Source: Diphasiastrum complanatum (lineage: Eukaryota; Streptophyta; Lycopodiopsida; Lycopodiales; Lycopodiaceae). From it: 64,000 nt of DNA. The position numbers were made by a program, and so were the translations under genes. The notes under the pieces are model-generated. The model worked only from the letters and a program-made list of their open reading frames with translations, searched no databases and was not told where the DNA came from. Below are positions 19,653 to 30,386 of the stretch, piece by piece. The stretch spans positions 7,409,057 through 7,473,056 of the forward strand of contig CM055101.1 of assembly GCA_029204225.1 (NCBI GenBank). Reading direction: 5' to 3'. Position 1 is the first letter of the stretch, and every line of letters begins with the position of its first letter.

Positions 19653-20897
19653 TTGGTTCTTGGGAAGATCCAAGGCATGGATCTCACATCTCTTCATCAA
19701 CTCAAAGGATTCTATGATTGTGAATTGATCACTCATGATCAAGATGGCAAAAGGTTGGTGAGAGAAGACTACATGGAGAAAATCGAGAGGCAATTTCTTC
19801 AAGGCAAGGGAGATCTCATTGGTGAGATTATTGAGGTTTATTATGAGCTCAAGAGGGCTGGATTTATTAGGTTTGATACTCATCTTCACCTACTCTACTT
19901 CATGTTGGATGGAAAGTTTGGAATCTATCTTTTGATTTATCATGGTGACATTGGTGACATTGTTTTCACTAACCTTTATGGAAGATCGAGATCAAGCATT
20001 GATGAGATCTTGTTGAATCTAGATCATACGTTTGAGAGGGATTATTTCCAGAGATTCAGGTATGAAGATATTCATATCTTTGATATCTTTGATGATCAAG
20101 AGAAAGGTGAGCAAGTGGAAGCGACTCACTTTGCTTTATTCACATGTTTTGAAGAATTTTCTTGTGTAGATGATGCTATGCAAGTGGATATTGGTTCTCA
20201 TGTTTTTCATACCGGAAAAGCAAGTAATGGATCTGGAAAACAAAGTCTGTTCAATGACTTTGATGATCAAGAGGAAGATCAAGAGGTTGGCCTCAAAGGG
20301 CTTCAACAACACAAAAGGAAAGGTGGCAATTTGGAGCTAGTCAAGAGCATCAAAGGAAGGTTATTTGGCAAAGATGTTATGGATCTGTTTTTGCAGCTTA
20401 TTGAAGACTCAAGTAAGGTCAAAGGAGCAGCAAGGAAGTGTTGTTCAAGTTTACTTTACTTGTTCCATCTCATGTTTGAGCTATTTCATGTGGATGTGTG
20501 CAAATTGTCAAGATATGGACAAACTAGCTACATTGTCTTGCAATATCTTATTGTTGGAAGTGTACTAGCATTATTGGCTGGTTTTACTAATGGAAATGAA
20601 GATATTGGAGGTTCATTACGTCACTCATTCATGGCCAAGTCATCAAGTGTTGATGATATCTTGTGGCAAGATGGAGATGGAGGCTTATTCATGGAGTTTT
20701 ATGGTGGAGACATATCAAGAAAGGACAAAGTTGGAGGAGACAAGCAAGCAAATGCTAATCACTCACATTTATTGTTTGGTTGCTGTAATTCTCCAGAGAT
20801 TTCAAAGTTTGAAACATGGAGGAATCATTTCATTCACATTCTATTTAGTTCTTCATGTTCTAGTTATATCTTGATGTGTAAAATAGTTATATCTTGA
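19653..20897 (+). CDS. Copia-4 second long frame, pol-derived in part, function unknown
   Basis: A frame of about 414 codons in a different phase from Gag. The first ATG is 19,677; the upstream in-frame TTG at 19,653 is not preferred. No catalytic motif is seen. One block, THFALFTCFEEFSCVDDAMQ (about residues 158-177), aligns with the integrase-RT linker of Copia-1 (NFAFLTSFDEPTCVGEAIQ), so at least the middle is decayed pol. A hydrophobic run (IVLQYLIVGSVLALLAGF, about residues 294-311) would suit a membrane segment but may be incidental. The remainder (acidic, GKDVMDLFLQLIEDSSK and onward) has no match I recognise. It is long for a chance ORF in AT-rich sequence. Confidence 0.5.
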   Translation: MVLGKIQGMDLTSLHQLKGFYDCELITHDQDGKRLVREDYMEKIERQFLQGKGDLIGEIIEVYYELKRAGFIRFDTHLHLLYFMLDGKFGIYLLIYHGDIGDIVFTNLYGRSRSSIDEILLNLDHTFERDYFQRFRYEDIHIFDIFDDQEKGEQVEATHFALFTCFEEFSCVDDAMQVDIGSHVFHTGKASNGSGKQSLFNDFDDQEEDQEVGLKGLQQHKRKGGNLELVKSIKGRLFGKDVMDLFLQLIEDSSKVKGAARKCCSSLLYLFHLMFELFHVDVCKLSRYGQTSYIVLQYLIVGSVLALLAGFTNGNEDIGGSLRHSFMAKSSSVDDILWQDGDGGLFMEFYGGDISRKDKVGGDKQANANHSHLLFGCCNSPEISKFETWRNHFIHILFSSSCSSYILMCKIVIS

Positions 20898-21071
20898 TGT
20901 GTAAAATTGATGTAAGAAATAGTGAAGCATCCAATTTGGACACTATTCTCTATATCAGTTATGAAAGATACTTTAGAACCTTATAAAGGAGATCTATAGG
21001 GATGGAGATCATTCTAAAGTTGGATCAAAGTTCTATTGTCAAAACTATGCCAAAACTAGTTGAAGAGGGAG
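20898..21071 (+). pseudogene. Copia-4 3' pol remnant and polypurine tract
   Basis: Short degraded matches to the pol tail of Copia-1 precede the tract GAAGAGGGAG (21,062-21,071). No open frame. Confidence 0.5.
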
Positions 21072-21513
21072 TGTGAGAGATTTCAACCAGTTTAGTCTAG
21101 TTTAGTCACATTTTGGTAAATTGTCAATAAGAGGCCAAACTCATTTTTGACTTAGAGATAAACTTTTTGAAGTTATACTAGTTTAAAATACATTCAATAA
21201 ACACTTTTTGAAAGTGTGGGAAATTTCGTAGTCGAGTTTGAGAGAGATTCAAATTTGAACTTTGGGTACATTGAATCTAGACCCAAAAGTAGTAGGGTTC
21301 ACATTTTGGAGGGAAAGCCAAGTGGCCAAATAGGGTTTGGAAACTCTATAAAAGGATGTAACTCATGGAGAGACACATCTTCTCTCTTCTCTCTCTCATT
21401 TCATCATTATACACGGTTCTCTTTGGGTTCTACTACTCATTGGTGCACTATCTTGGTGTTATCTTGCAATCTTGTGTGTAGATTGCTCATTTATTGCTAT
21501 TTTCAGTTCCACA
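21072..21513 (+). repeat. Copia-4 3' LTR, truncated
   Basis: Begins TGTGAGAGATTTC; matches 16,741 onward from about 21,426 and stops where the Copia-5 LTR begins (21,514). Contains TATAAAAGG at 21,347. Confidence 0.82.
21347..21355 (+). promoter_or_regulatory. TATA box, Copia-4 LTR
   Basis: TATAAAAGG is a strong plant TATA match about 275 bp into the LTR, upstream of a CT-rich start region. Confidence 0.5.
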
Positions 21514-22226
21514 TGTTGAGTTTCACACGTGTGGACTGTCCACTACATGTACTTGTGATCTCCTAAGGTGTGTAGATGCACCAAGATCAAGACTAGATTG
21601 AGATTCAAAATCTATCATTGAATCTATGGCAAAAATACACTACTGCATGCATTCAATCACTTCCAACTCTAACTCACACGTGTGGGAAGTATTCAAAAAA
21701 TAATCTAAGTAAAGTGAGAAAAAACATCATGAGCTCTTGGGTAGAGAGAGAAAGCTAGAAATCCAATAACTCACAAAATCCATGAAATCACCAAATCAAT
21801 TAGATCCAAAATGAGGAGTATAATGATACTACTAGATCCACAAGCTACCACTATGCTTAACTATGATTGGACCATATTTTGTCACCTCTTGATCCTATTG
21901 GATCATTGATGCATGCACCTCTTAATTCTATTGGACTATATTCAAGCACACCTCAATTTCCTATTGGACCTCACAAGGTTCCACCCCTAAATCCTATTGG
22001 ACCTCTTGGAATTCATTAAACAAAAGCTTTACACTTGTCTACACTCTAATTGGCACGCGTTTAGCCTCTTACTCTATTTTGGCTCAATAGTGGCATTACA
22101 AGTGGAAATGCATAATTTGCCATCCATGCCAAATTTATTCCTATCAACATCCTACACCTAGATGCTTGATGTAAAAAACATAAGACCCCTATATCTAACA
22201 TAGATAATCTTTTTCAATTCTTCACA
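21514..22226 (-). repeat. Copia-5 3' LTR, 713 bp
   Basis: On the minus strand it begins TGTGAAGAATTG after TTAGGAGGAG and ends CTCAACA. Two CACACGTGTG palindromes lie at 21,524-21,533 and 21,675-21,684. Confidence 0.85.
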
Positions 22227-22244
22227 CTCCTCCTAAAAAATTAT

Positions 22245-24662
22245 CTATGAAGATTTGAGCATTGATCTTGATATAACTCCAAGATTAGATCTATGCTTGA
22301 TGAAAGCACTTTTGCTCAAAGGCTTGGTGAGTAGATCGGCAATACAAGTGGATGAGTTGACATGCTGCAAATAGATTTCTCCTCCAATAAGCTTTTCTCT
22401 CACAAAATGGTGTGCCACTTCTATGTGCTTGCTTCTTGCATGAAATATGGGATTATTGGCAAGAGCTTGGGCTGAGATGTTATCACACTTGATCATTGGT
22501 AGATCATCCTCCGTGATGCACTTTAGCTCCATTAATAACCTCTTGATCCAAAGCACTTCTTTGGTAGTTGTAGTGAGTGATTTGTACTCGGCCTCACATG
22601 AAGAGAGAGATATAGTATCTTGCTTTTTGGAAAGCCAAGATATAAGATTGCCTCCAAGAAAGATAGTGTATGCACTAATAGACTTTCGATCCATCTTGTC
22701 ACTTGCAAAGTCCGAATCCGAGTAGACAATAATGGATAGATCGTCACTTTTATAGAGTAGACCATAATCACAAGATGAAGATACATATCTTAAAATCCTC
22801 TTGGCCATCTTCCAATGATGGATCTTAGGATCTTGCATAAATTGACTCAATTTGTGCACACAAAAACTTAGATCGGGCCTAGTAATTGTAAGCCAAATCA
22901 AGGAGCCTACAAGACTCCTAAAAAGTGTGATGTCCTCAAAGGATCTTTCATCACCTTTATTAGGATCTTTTACAATTTGCTCCATCGGTGTATGTATGCT
23001 CTTAGAATTTTCCATATGGAATTTTTTCAACATAGAGTGAGCATATCTAGATTGGCATATAAAGACATGATTTTCATAAAAATCAATTTCTAGGCCTAGG
23101 ATGTAATGCATCTCTCCTAGATCTTGCATTTTAAAGTCACATCCAAGTGCTAGCTTGGCTTCATCAACTAGCTTGATACAACTTCCACAAAGAATAATGT
23201 CATCAACATAAATTATAAGAATGACAATATTGCTATCAACTAACTTTAGATACATGGAAGGATCATAGTCACTAAGAGTAAATCCTAGTGAAATAAGAAA
23301 AGAGTTAAATCATGAATACCATGATCTTGGTGCTTTCTTGAGTCCATAAAGACTTTTGAAGAGCAAGCACACTTTGGACTCATCCTTGATGAATCCTTGA
23401 GGTTGTTCCATATAGATCTCCTCCTCAAGATAACCATTTAGAAAAGCATTGGATAAATCTAATTGGAACACCTTCCACTTGAAAAAACAAGCAAGAGAAA
23501 TAAGAATTCTTATTGTCACCATCTTTGCAACGGGTGCAAAGGTCTCCTCATAATCAAGACCATGGATTTGAGCAAATCCTTTGGCACATAATCTTGCTTT
23601 ATGCTTGTTGATGGTGCCATCATGATTGAACTTGATCCGAAATACCCACTTGCAACCAATCACATGCTTGTTGGATGGAGGATCCACGAGCTCCCAAGTA
23701 TTGTTGGTGATCAATGCATCATACTCTTGCTTCATGGAATCATACCACTCCTTGATATTGAGTGCCTCTTGTACATTCTCTGGCTCTTCATGAGAGACAT
23801 AAAAAACATAATTAGTGGAATCAAGATCCACTTGTTTGCCTTTGTCATCATATGAGAGCCTCTTAGGCTCGGATCTATATCTCATGGATCTTCTTGGTGA
23901 GAAAATCCGAGGAGAGTCTTCTTCAAATCTTGACCCCATCACATCATAATTGTCTTCAAGATCAATAATTGATGATGCATCCATAGATTTCTTGATCTCG
24001 GCCTCTTCAAAAGATGAGTGTTGATCTTCATGAAAGACAACATCTCTAATTTCAATAACTTGAGAAGTAGAGAGTATAAAGACTCTATAGGCCTTCTTGG
24101 TGGATGAGTATCCAACCATGATCCCTTTGCATGCACTAGGATCTTCCTTCTTCCTTGTTTCCAAGGGAATATGGATAAAGCATAAGCATCCAAAAACTCT
24201 AAGGTGATCAACATTAGGCTTCTTAAAAAATAAGATGTCATATGGTGACTTTCCTCCAAGAGCTATATGTGGGAGCCTATTGCAAAGGTAATTTGCACAA
24301 TTAATGGCTTCTCCCCAAAAATCTTTGGGCAAAGATGCCTCAATTCTCATAGATTTTGCACATTCACATAGAGATCTATTCTTTCTCTCGGCCACTCCAT
24401 TTTGAGATGGAGAGTAGGCACAAGAAAACTCTCTTTTAATGCCTTCAAGCTCACAAAAATCTTGAAATTTATTGGAGATATATTCACCACCTCCATCACT
24501 TCTAAGAGCTTTAATCTTGAATGAGAATTGCTTCTCTACATAGGCTTTGAAAATAAGAAAATGATCAAACACCATAGATTTAGAAGCAAAGATCATATAC
24601 GTGGGAGAGCAGTTAATGCCCACACAATTCAAAAGACTATGATCATTGTTGGTGGAGTACAA
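22245..24662 (-). pseudogene. Copia-5 pol: integrase core, RT, RNase H; one in-frame stop
   Basis: One reading frame spans the whole region except for a TGA at 23,310-23,312, where RT reads APRSWYS-stop (a sense codon is expected). The integrase part keeps the second catalytic Asp (LRSDGGGEY) and the Glu (NGVAERKNR); the HHCC domain and first Asp region are missing. RT shows KWVFRIKFN, QLDLSNAFLNG and YVDDIIL (about 23,205). RNase H shows YSDSDFASD, SSCEAEYKSL and HARSKHIEVAHHFV, and the frame ends RSMLKSS at 22,245. It is close to Copia-1 in the integrase core and shares the RSFEDITL and DPNKGDER linker with the Copia-2 remnant. Confidence 0.9.
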
Positions 24663-24670
24663 GGATTGTT

Positions 24671-26407
24671 TTGCCTAGAATTATAGTGATTTGAAGGGCA
24701 TTCCAACAATAGTAGTCCAACACACCATACCCTTGGTGGCTGGAGCAGTCCCCAAGGTCAATCGTTACTACCGCTGCAACCCGAACAACACGGAACTGAT
24801 TAAGCAGGAATTGCAGAAGTTGCTAGATGCAGATTTCATTTACAAAATTGAGCACACTGAATGGGTATCACCGATAGTTATAGTATCCAAGAAGAATGGA
24901 AAAATACGAATATGTGTGAATCTGAATGCGCTAAATGCAGTCACCAAAAATGATCATTTTCCTTTACCCTTTACGGACCAAGTAGCTGGAGCCGACGCCT
25001 ACAGTTTCCTAGACGACTTTAGCGGTTACAACCAAGTGAAAATAGCACTCCAAGACTAGCATAAGACAACATTTGCCACGTAATGGGGAACCTATGCCTA
25101 TAAGGTGATGTCGGACTTTGTAATGCCCCAAGCACCTTCCAGTGAGTCATGCAGACGACATTCAAAGAGTATTTGTAGAAATTTTTTCAAAATTTTCTTG
25201 GATGATCTGTGCATGCATGGACCAAACTCCGAACATTTATCCAATCTAGAGAATGTGCTACAAAAATGCCATGAATTTCAGATCTCCTTGAATCCAAAAA
25301 AATGTCAATTTTGGGTTACACATGGCTTGATTCTCGACCATATAGTATCTAGACACAGGATCTCCACAGACCTATTGAAAATTAGGTCTATTGTTGATCT
25401 ACCACTACCAGGAATGATCCGCGAGGTCTACATCTTTATGGGTCATGCTAACTATTACAGGATCTTCATTTTAGATTTTGTGGAATTAGCACGACCAATT
25501 TACAAGCTCACAACGGATCCACATTGGAGCGAGAAAGCCCTAAAGGCTTTCCAAAAACTTAAGGATGCATTGGTTTCAGCACCAATCTTACGACCACCCA
25601 ATTGGTCCATTGAGTTTCATGTGCATATGGACGCATCAAAGTATGCAGTTGCAGCAGTCTTAATCCAGCCAGGAGAACACAAAAAGAAATTTCAGGTCCA
25701 ATTTGCAAGCCGACAGCTCAGTGATACAGAAATGAATTATTCAACCACAGAGCCAAAAGCACTGGCAATGATATATGTGGTTAAGAAGTTTTGGCATTAC
25801 TTGATGGCCACTTATTTTGTCTTTTATATGGACCATCAACCCTTGCTCTATCTTGTTAACAAAACTTGCAACACAGGGAGAATCACTCCATGCCTACTTC
25901 TGTTGTTAGAATTTGATTTTCGGATAGTAGTTCGCAAGGTAAAACAACACTACATGGCAGATCATGTGTCGCGTATCAAAGGGAAGGAGGTGGCAACCCA
26001 ACCCAACGATGAGCTGCCTGATGCTGCCTTATTTTACGTAGACACGGTACCAGAATGGGCTGACGACATAGTTGAATATCTAATGAGGGAGGAGGATCAA
26101 CAGAAATTGATCTTGAAAGCTAGACCTTATCAGCTGATTGCCGGCCAATTGTACCGAAGAGGACCAGATGGGATTCTTCGGCAATGTATTCTTCCTCATG
26201 AGGCCACCCAAATTATTTCGCTTTCACATGAAGGCATGGGTGGAGGCCATTTTGCATCCGACGTTACAGTTTGCAAGATCTTACAATCAGGATGCTGGTG
26301 GCCAACGATTCATAAGGATACAGAGAAATACCTAAGGAAATGTGATGTGTGCCAAAGGGCAAGGAGACCGACGAGATTGAATAATGACCTTCTGCCTTCG
26401 GTCTTAG
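24671..26407 (+). pseudogene. Host Gypsy fragment C: RT, RNase H and integrase N-terminus
   Basis: Begins at the RT entry (DLKGIPTIVVQHTIPL, WVSPIVIVSKKNGKIRICV, then SFLDDFSGYNQVKI). Two stops and a frame change occur near 25,060-25,130. RT resumes with FKIFLDDLCMHG (the YxDD site as FLDD) and LNPKKCQFW. RNase H follows (HMDASKYAVAAVLIQ, ASRQLSDTEMNYST, YMDHQPLLYLV), then the integrase zinc domain (H-x-H side in SLSHEGMGGGHF; CDVCQRAR). The coding run ends at 26,407 where Gypsy-H inserts, and continues at 40,459. RT before RNase H before integrase defines Gypsy. Confidence 0.88.
26403..26407. repeat. Left target site duplication of Gypsy-H (CTTAG)
   Basis: CTTAG directly precedes the TGTGGTGG terminus; the same five bases follow the other terminus at 40,454-40,458. 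Confidence 0.85.
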
Positions 26408-27297
26408 TGTGGTGGACTAGTAGTTTTAGGTTTTCACAAAATCAATGAATTACATAGTATAAAAGGTTTGATCATTCCCCAATAGAAATCTCATCTTTTG
26501 CATGGTAAATGTATGTATGATGATAAACAGACTAGAGTGTATAAAGTTCACAATGAATACTACAGCGACATAACTGGTTATCCAAAGATATTTGGGTAAA
26601 TTGGCATCCAGGAACACCAATGATGAAACGATTTGGTCAAGGTCTATAATTGTAAGAATAACATTATCTTTTAGGCTCTTTAGGCATCAGAAAAACAGTC
26701 AGAACTGACAGCAACTGGCAATTAGATTCATCAAGCAGAATCACATTAGCTAAAAAGTTCTTCTTAATCAAACACAGAGAATTAGGTTTTATTGCAGGAA
26801 GCAAACAAGACAGAGCCTCAATCAATCCCATTATCTGAACACATAGCTCATTCAGAGTTGAAGGAGTTTCTGCTAAAAGTTATGTTTAACCGCTTAGGCT
26901 AATTCCCTGCGCACATTAGTCAGAATTATTACTTGCTGGTGTCGCCTGAAAATCTGTGTTAGAGTAACTGAAATTCAGTATAACTTAAGAAATGTGTGTG
27001 ACGCAAACAGAACAGTATCACAATCAATCACAGATCATACAGAGTGTGTTCGCACAAATGATAGGAAGTAATTCTGTGAGAGATAACAGAAGGAAAGAAT
27101 GTTCAAGCTGTAAGAACTTGCTCTTCGCTCTCTATTGATACTCAGCTCTGCATAGAAATGCATATGTACAATGGCACATAGTGCTATCCTTATAGGAAGG
27201 TTCTTCAGCCTCAATGTCACTTACGAACCGTCAAATGTCGGTTTTGAACTTCTATTGCGTCTCTTTAGTATGTCGCAACTTCTACTCAAAATATGAA
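26408..27297 (-). repeat. Gypsy-H 3' LTR, inner end deleted
   Basis: Aligns with 39,434-40,319 with scattered substitutions and small indels, then switches to Copia-2b leader at about 27,298. Confidence 0.85.
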
Positions 27298-27918
27298 CCT
27301 TGCATTTAATGCATGGTATTCATTTGATCCAAAGAAGTCCAATTTGTGAGTTTTTGATGTAATTTTTTGTGGAAATCTTAGGATAAACTACCAAGATTGA
27401 GTGCCATTGATTAGATTTGACTAAGTGTCATGAGATCTAATTAATCTAGGCTGAAATCAGGTCCTCTAAACTTGTTTTACAAGTCTTGAAAGTACATCAA
27501 AAAGTGTGAAAGAGATCAAATTATTTTTTTGTCCAAAAATAGCCAAAATTGGCAAGATTTGATTGTAAGTAGATTTCACATCATCTTATCTTCATTCCAA
27601 CTTTGTGAGGGAGTGCTAGAATTGAGATTATAAGTCCATTTGTTGGATCAAAAATCTAATTTGAGTGAAACACTACAAGAGAGAGACCTTAGTGAGTTTC
27701 TAGAGACAATCAAATCTATTTCTTGGCAAGATTTGTTTGAAAGTAGTTTTCACTTCATCTTATCTTCATTCCAACTTTGTGAGGGAGTGATAGAACTGTG
27801 ATTATAAGTCCATTTGTTGGATTAGAAATCAAATTTGAGTGAAAGTCTGCAAGTGTGAGACCTTTGTGAGTTTCAAGTCAATCAAATCTATTTCTTGTTT
27901 GTAGAAGTCACTAGTAAG

Positions 27919-28600
27919 ATGGGATCTGCTGGAGCATACCTTCTAGAAGCTAGTGAGAGGTTGAATTCTACAAATTATGCTATTTGGAAGGTTAGGATGG
28001 AGTCACTCTTGCTGCTCCAAGACCTTTATGAGTTCTTGATTGAAGATGAAGATGAACCTCTAGGTGCACAGGAGTTAGCTAGATACAAGAAGAGATCTAG
28101 GCTTGCACTTCATTGTGTGAAGATGAATGTGAGCAATGATTTGTTGAGAGAAGTGTCAGCTTGTACTAGTCTTTAAAATCAATCTATGAGTCTAGCAACA
28201 CTTCTAGAGTCCTTATGCTTAGAAATAAAATTTTTCAAAGCATGAGAAGAAGTGAGGAGAGTGCACAGGATTATGTACTCAGAATCAAGTCTCTAAATAG
28301 GGAGTTGGCTTCCATTGGAGAGAAGATTCATGATGGAGAGCTTGTACAAATTGTCCTTAATGGTCTAGGAGATGACTTTGCAAATTTGGTCCAAAGTTTT
28401 GCCATCCAAGACACTTTGCCAACTATAGAAAAACTTCACAATGTATTAGTGGCTGAAGAGTGTAGGATGCTCCATGCAAAATCTAGGATGAATTCCTTGT
28501 CGATGATGCATCAAGCTCAAAGGACAAGTCAAAGCAGAAATGCTTCTTTTGTGGAAAGAAGGGGCATTATGCATCTGAATGCTACAAGAGGCTAAGAGCA
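27919..28600 (+). pseudogene. Copia-2b gag, frame-shifted
   Basis: Starts as Copia-2a (MGSAGAYLLEASERL, ATG 27,919) but terminates at about 28,176 after the 22-bp deletion; the Gag core resumes in another frame (28,215). The zinc-knuckle bases (about 28,540) survive out of frame. Not expected to make Gag. Confidence 0.8.
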
Positions 28601-28603
28601 CAA

Positions 28604-29473
28604 GTGGAGGAGGACAAACAAGGAAACCTTGCAAAGGAGGAGGAGGAGTATGAAGTAGATGTATTCTTGATGGCATCTACATCCTCACCAACAAGAAATA
28701 GCAATTCAAGAGACAATTGGTGGATCGACAGTGGGGCTAGCTCCCACATGTCTTGTGAAAAGGACTTTTTCTCAACCTTACACTCTTTCAATGCTTCTAA
28801 AAAGTTTGTCTTTACTACAAATGATGAAGAGTGTAGGATAGATGGTGTTGGTACCATCTCTTTGTGTCTAGAATCCAGATTCATGGTGTTTATTACTTTG
28901 TATGACAAGACAATGAAATGGGATGCTTTGAAATCTACAATTGTTGTTGATAAAGCAATTTCATTGGATAGCTATTTTTGTAATAGTTTGAATAGAGTCA
29001 TAAAAGATGAAACATCATTTTCTTTGGAAATCTTTGTGTCCACATGCTTTGTGCATGATCATTTCAATGTAAGGACCAAAGGTTATCATATTTCAATGAT
29101 AGGAATAATGGTAGTGTTTTGCTCTTCAAGTAGAGATTGTAGAATCTACTTGTTTTCAACCAAAGAATTTGTCAATTGTGAAAATGTGATCTTTCAAGAG
29201 TGGAAGATTTGTAAACTTGAAGAAGCACCTTTGGATCAACACCTTATTCAATTCATTGATTTTTTGGAGTCAAGTCAAGTGGAGGAGCAAGCTCAAGACC
29301 CAAGGACTCCAAGAATAACCTTGAGTATCAAGATGGAGCCATCTAGGCTCAATCATATGGATCAAGCAAGGCAAGTTGTCCTTGGCAACATTATGTATGC
29401 ACTTAATAGTTTTATTGATGTATCTTCAAGTGCACAAAATGCCTTGGAATCCATGGCTTGGCATGATGTATAG
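28604..29473 (+). CDS. Copia-2b protease and integrase-derived fused frame
   Basis: A 289-codon frame beginning in the acidic linker. It contains the protease site IDSGASSHM, then a deletion joins CLES to RFMVFITLYDKTMKWDALKS, and it runs on colinear with 8,936-9,531 of Copia-2a to ALESMAWHDV. The catalytic integrase triad is not identifiable. The frame is fully open over the part shared with 2a despite scattered substitutions. Function unknown. Confidence 0.55.
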   Translation: MEEDKQGNLAKEEEEYEVDVFLMASTSSPTRNSNSRDNWWIDSGASSHMSCEKDFFSTLHSFNASKKFVFTTNDEECRIDGVGTISLCLESRFMVFITLYDKTMKWDALKSTIVVDKAISLDSYFCNSLNRVIKDETSFSLEIFVSTCFVHDHFNVRTKGYHISMIGIMVVFCSSSRDCRIYLFSTKEFVNCENVIFQEWKICKLEEAPLDQHLIQFIDFLESSQVEEQAQDPRTPRITLSIKMEPSRLNHMDQARQVVLGNIMYALNSFIDVSSSAQNALESMAWHDV

Positions 29474-29684
29474 CTTTTGAAGTGTGCTACATGTATATAG
29501 ACACATTTGTGGAACATCTTGTAAGGGATCCTTTAAGAGGTGGTGAAAGATCCTTCATGGACATCATTCTCTATTGGAGTCTCAAAAGTTCCTTCTTTGT
29601 AGCTGGATTTTTTAGACACTTCTAAAAGCTTTCATTCATCTATCAAGAGAGTTGTAAATAGATCAAGCTAAATTTGAGGAGGAG

Positions 29685-30386
29685 TGTGAAGAATTGCCAA
29701 AAATTGGCAAATCTTGCTTGATCAAAAACCATGTAGTATAATGTAAATTTTTTACATAAGTGGATTCCACACATGTGAGGCTAAGATGCCACGTGGAAAC
29801 CCACTCCTAATGTAGGTTAGGTCAAGTCCGTAGGGTTGGTCATGTCATTTTGGTAGTGATTCCTAGTTTATAGGACCTAAATCCTAGATTTAAGGTGAAA
29901 ATTTGACCAACTAGCTATCTACCAAGCATGACTCTAGGAAATAGACTAGGGTTTCATTTTAGGACAAGAAGGGTGAGTTAACTTCCTTATTACATGCTGG
30001 AAATCCACCTAACTTCAAGAAGGAAGTCGAATTTGCTATGTATTCCAAGCTCCCATAGTGAGAAGATAGAAAAATTTTGGAGCTCATTGGCAATCTCAAG
30101 CTAATTCACTATGTACATTGAGTTTTTGTGATCCAAATGAAACCAAATCAATTTCTACTTGTTTCTCAAGTTAAAGGCCATACTACAGCCTGTAGTACAC
30201 ACGTGTGGGCTCATATTTCAATGTTTATCAATGCTTTTGATTGTTAATGCTTGTTGTTTGTCAAATTGCCAATCTAGATCAACTTTTTTGTGTCTAGTTT
30301 TTTGGTAGATTGTTAAGCAAGCATCCAATCACTCTTGTGGATCTTTTGTAGATCCATTTATGGTCCTAAAGTATAGTACTTTCACA
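29685..30386 (+). repeat. Copia-2b 3' LTR, 702 bp
   Basis: Begins TGTGAAGAATTG after GAGGAGGAG and ends GTACTTTCACA. Carries the hairpin and CACACGTGTG (30,198-30,207). Followed by an A-rich run and Gypsy-H sequence. Confidence 0.9.

Larger units (their letters stand above)
16741..21513 (+). mobile_element. Copia-4: non-autonomous Copia with two long frames, truncated LTRs
   Basis: This comprises a 5' LTR remnant, primer site (17,041), leader, a 638-residue Gag-protease frame, a second frame of about 400 residues, polypurine tract GAAGAGGGAG and a 3' LTR cut at 21,513 by Copia-5. No intact integrase or RT motif is present. The 3' end resembles Copia-1 (CAAAACTAGTTGAAGAGGGAG against its ...AATGTTGAAGAGGGAG), so the two are related. 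Confidence 0.82.
21514..24670 (-). mobile_element. Copia-5: minus-strand Copia, 5' truncated
   Basis: Reading right to left: integrase core, RT, RNase H, polypurine tract (plus 22,227-22,236) and 3' LTR (22,226-21,514). Gag, protease, the integrase N-terminus and the 5' LTR are absent; at about 24,670 it abuts Gypsy RT sequence. It interrupts the Copia-4 3' LTR, whose remainder is not found on the far side, so the right junction reflects a deletion. Confidence 0.88.
27298..30386 (+). mobile_element. Copia-2b: second copy of the RT-less Copia-2 family
   Basis: Starts inside the leader (GCATTTAATGCATGGTATTC, equivalent to 6,758), so it lacks the 5' LTR and primer site. It then carries the same leader duplication, gag, protease, integrase-derived frame and a complete 3' LTR as Copia-2a. 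Relative to 2a it has further deletions: about 22 bp in gag at 28,170, about 100 bp around 28,503 removing the basic region, and about 480 bp at 28,876 fusing protease to the integrase-derived part. Confidence 0.88.
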
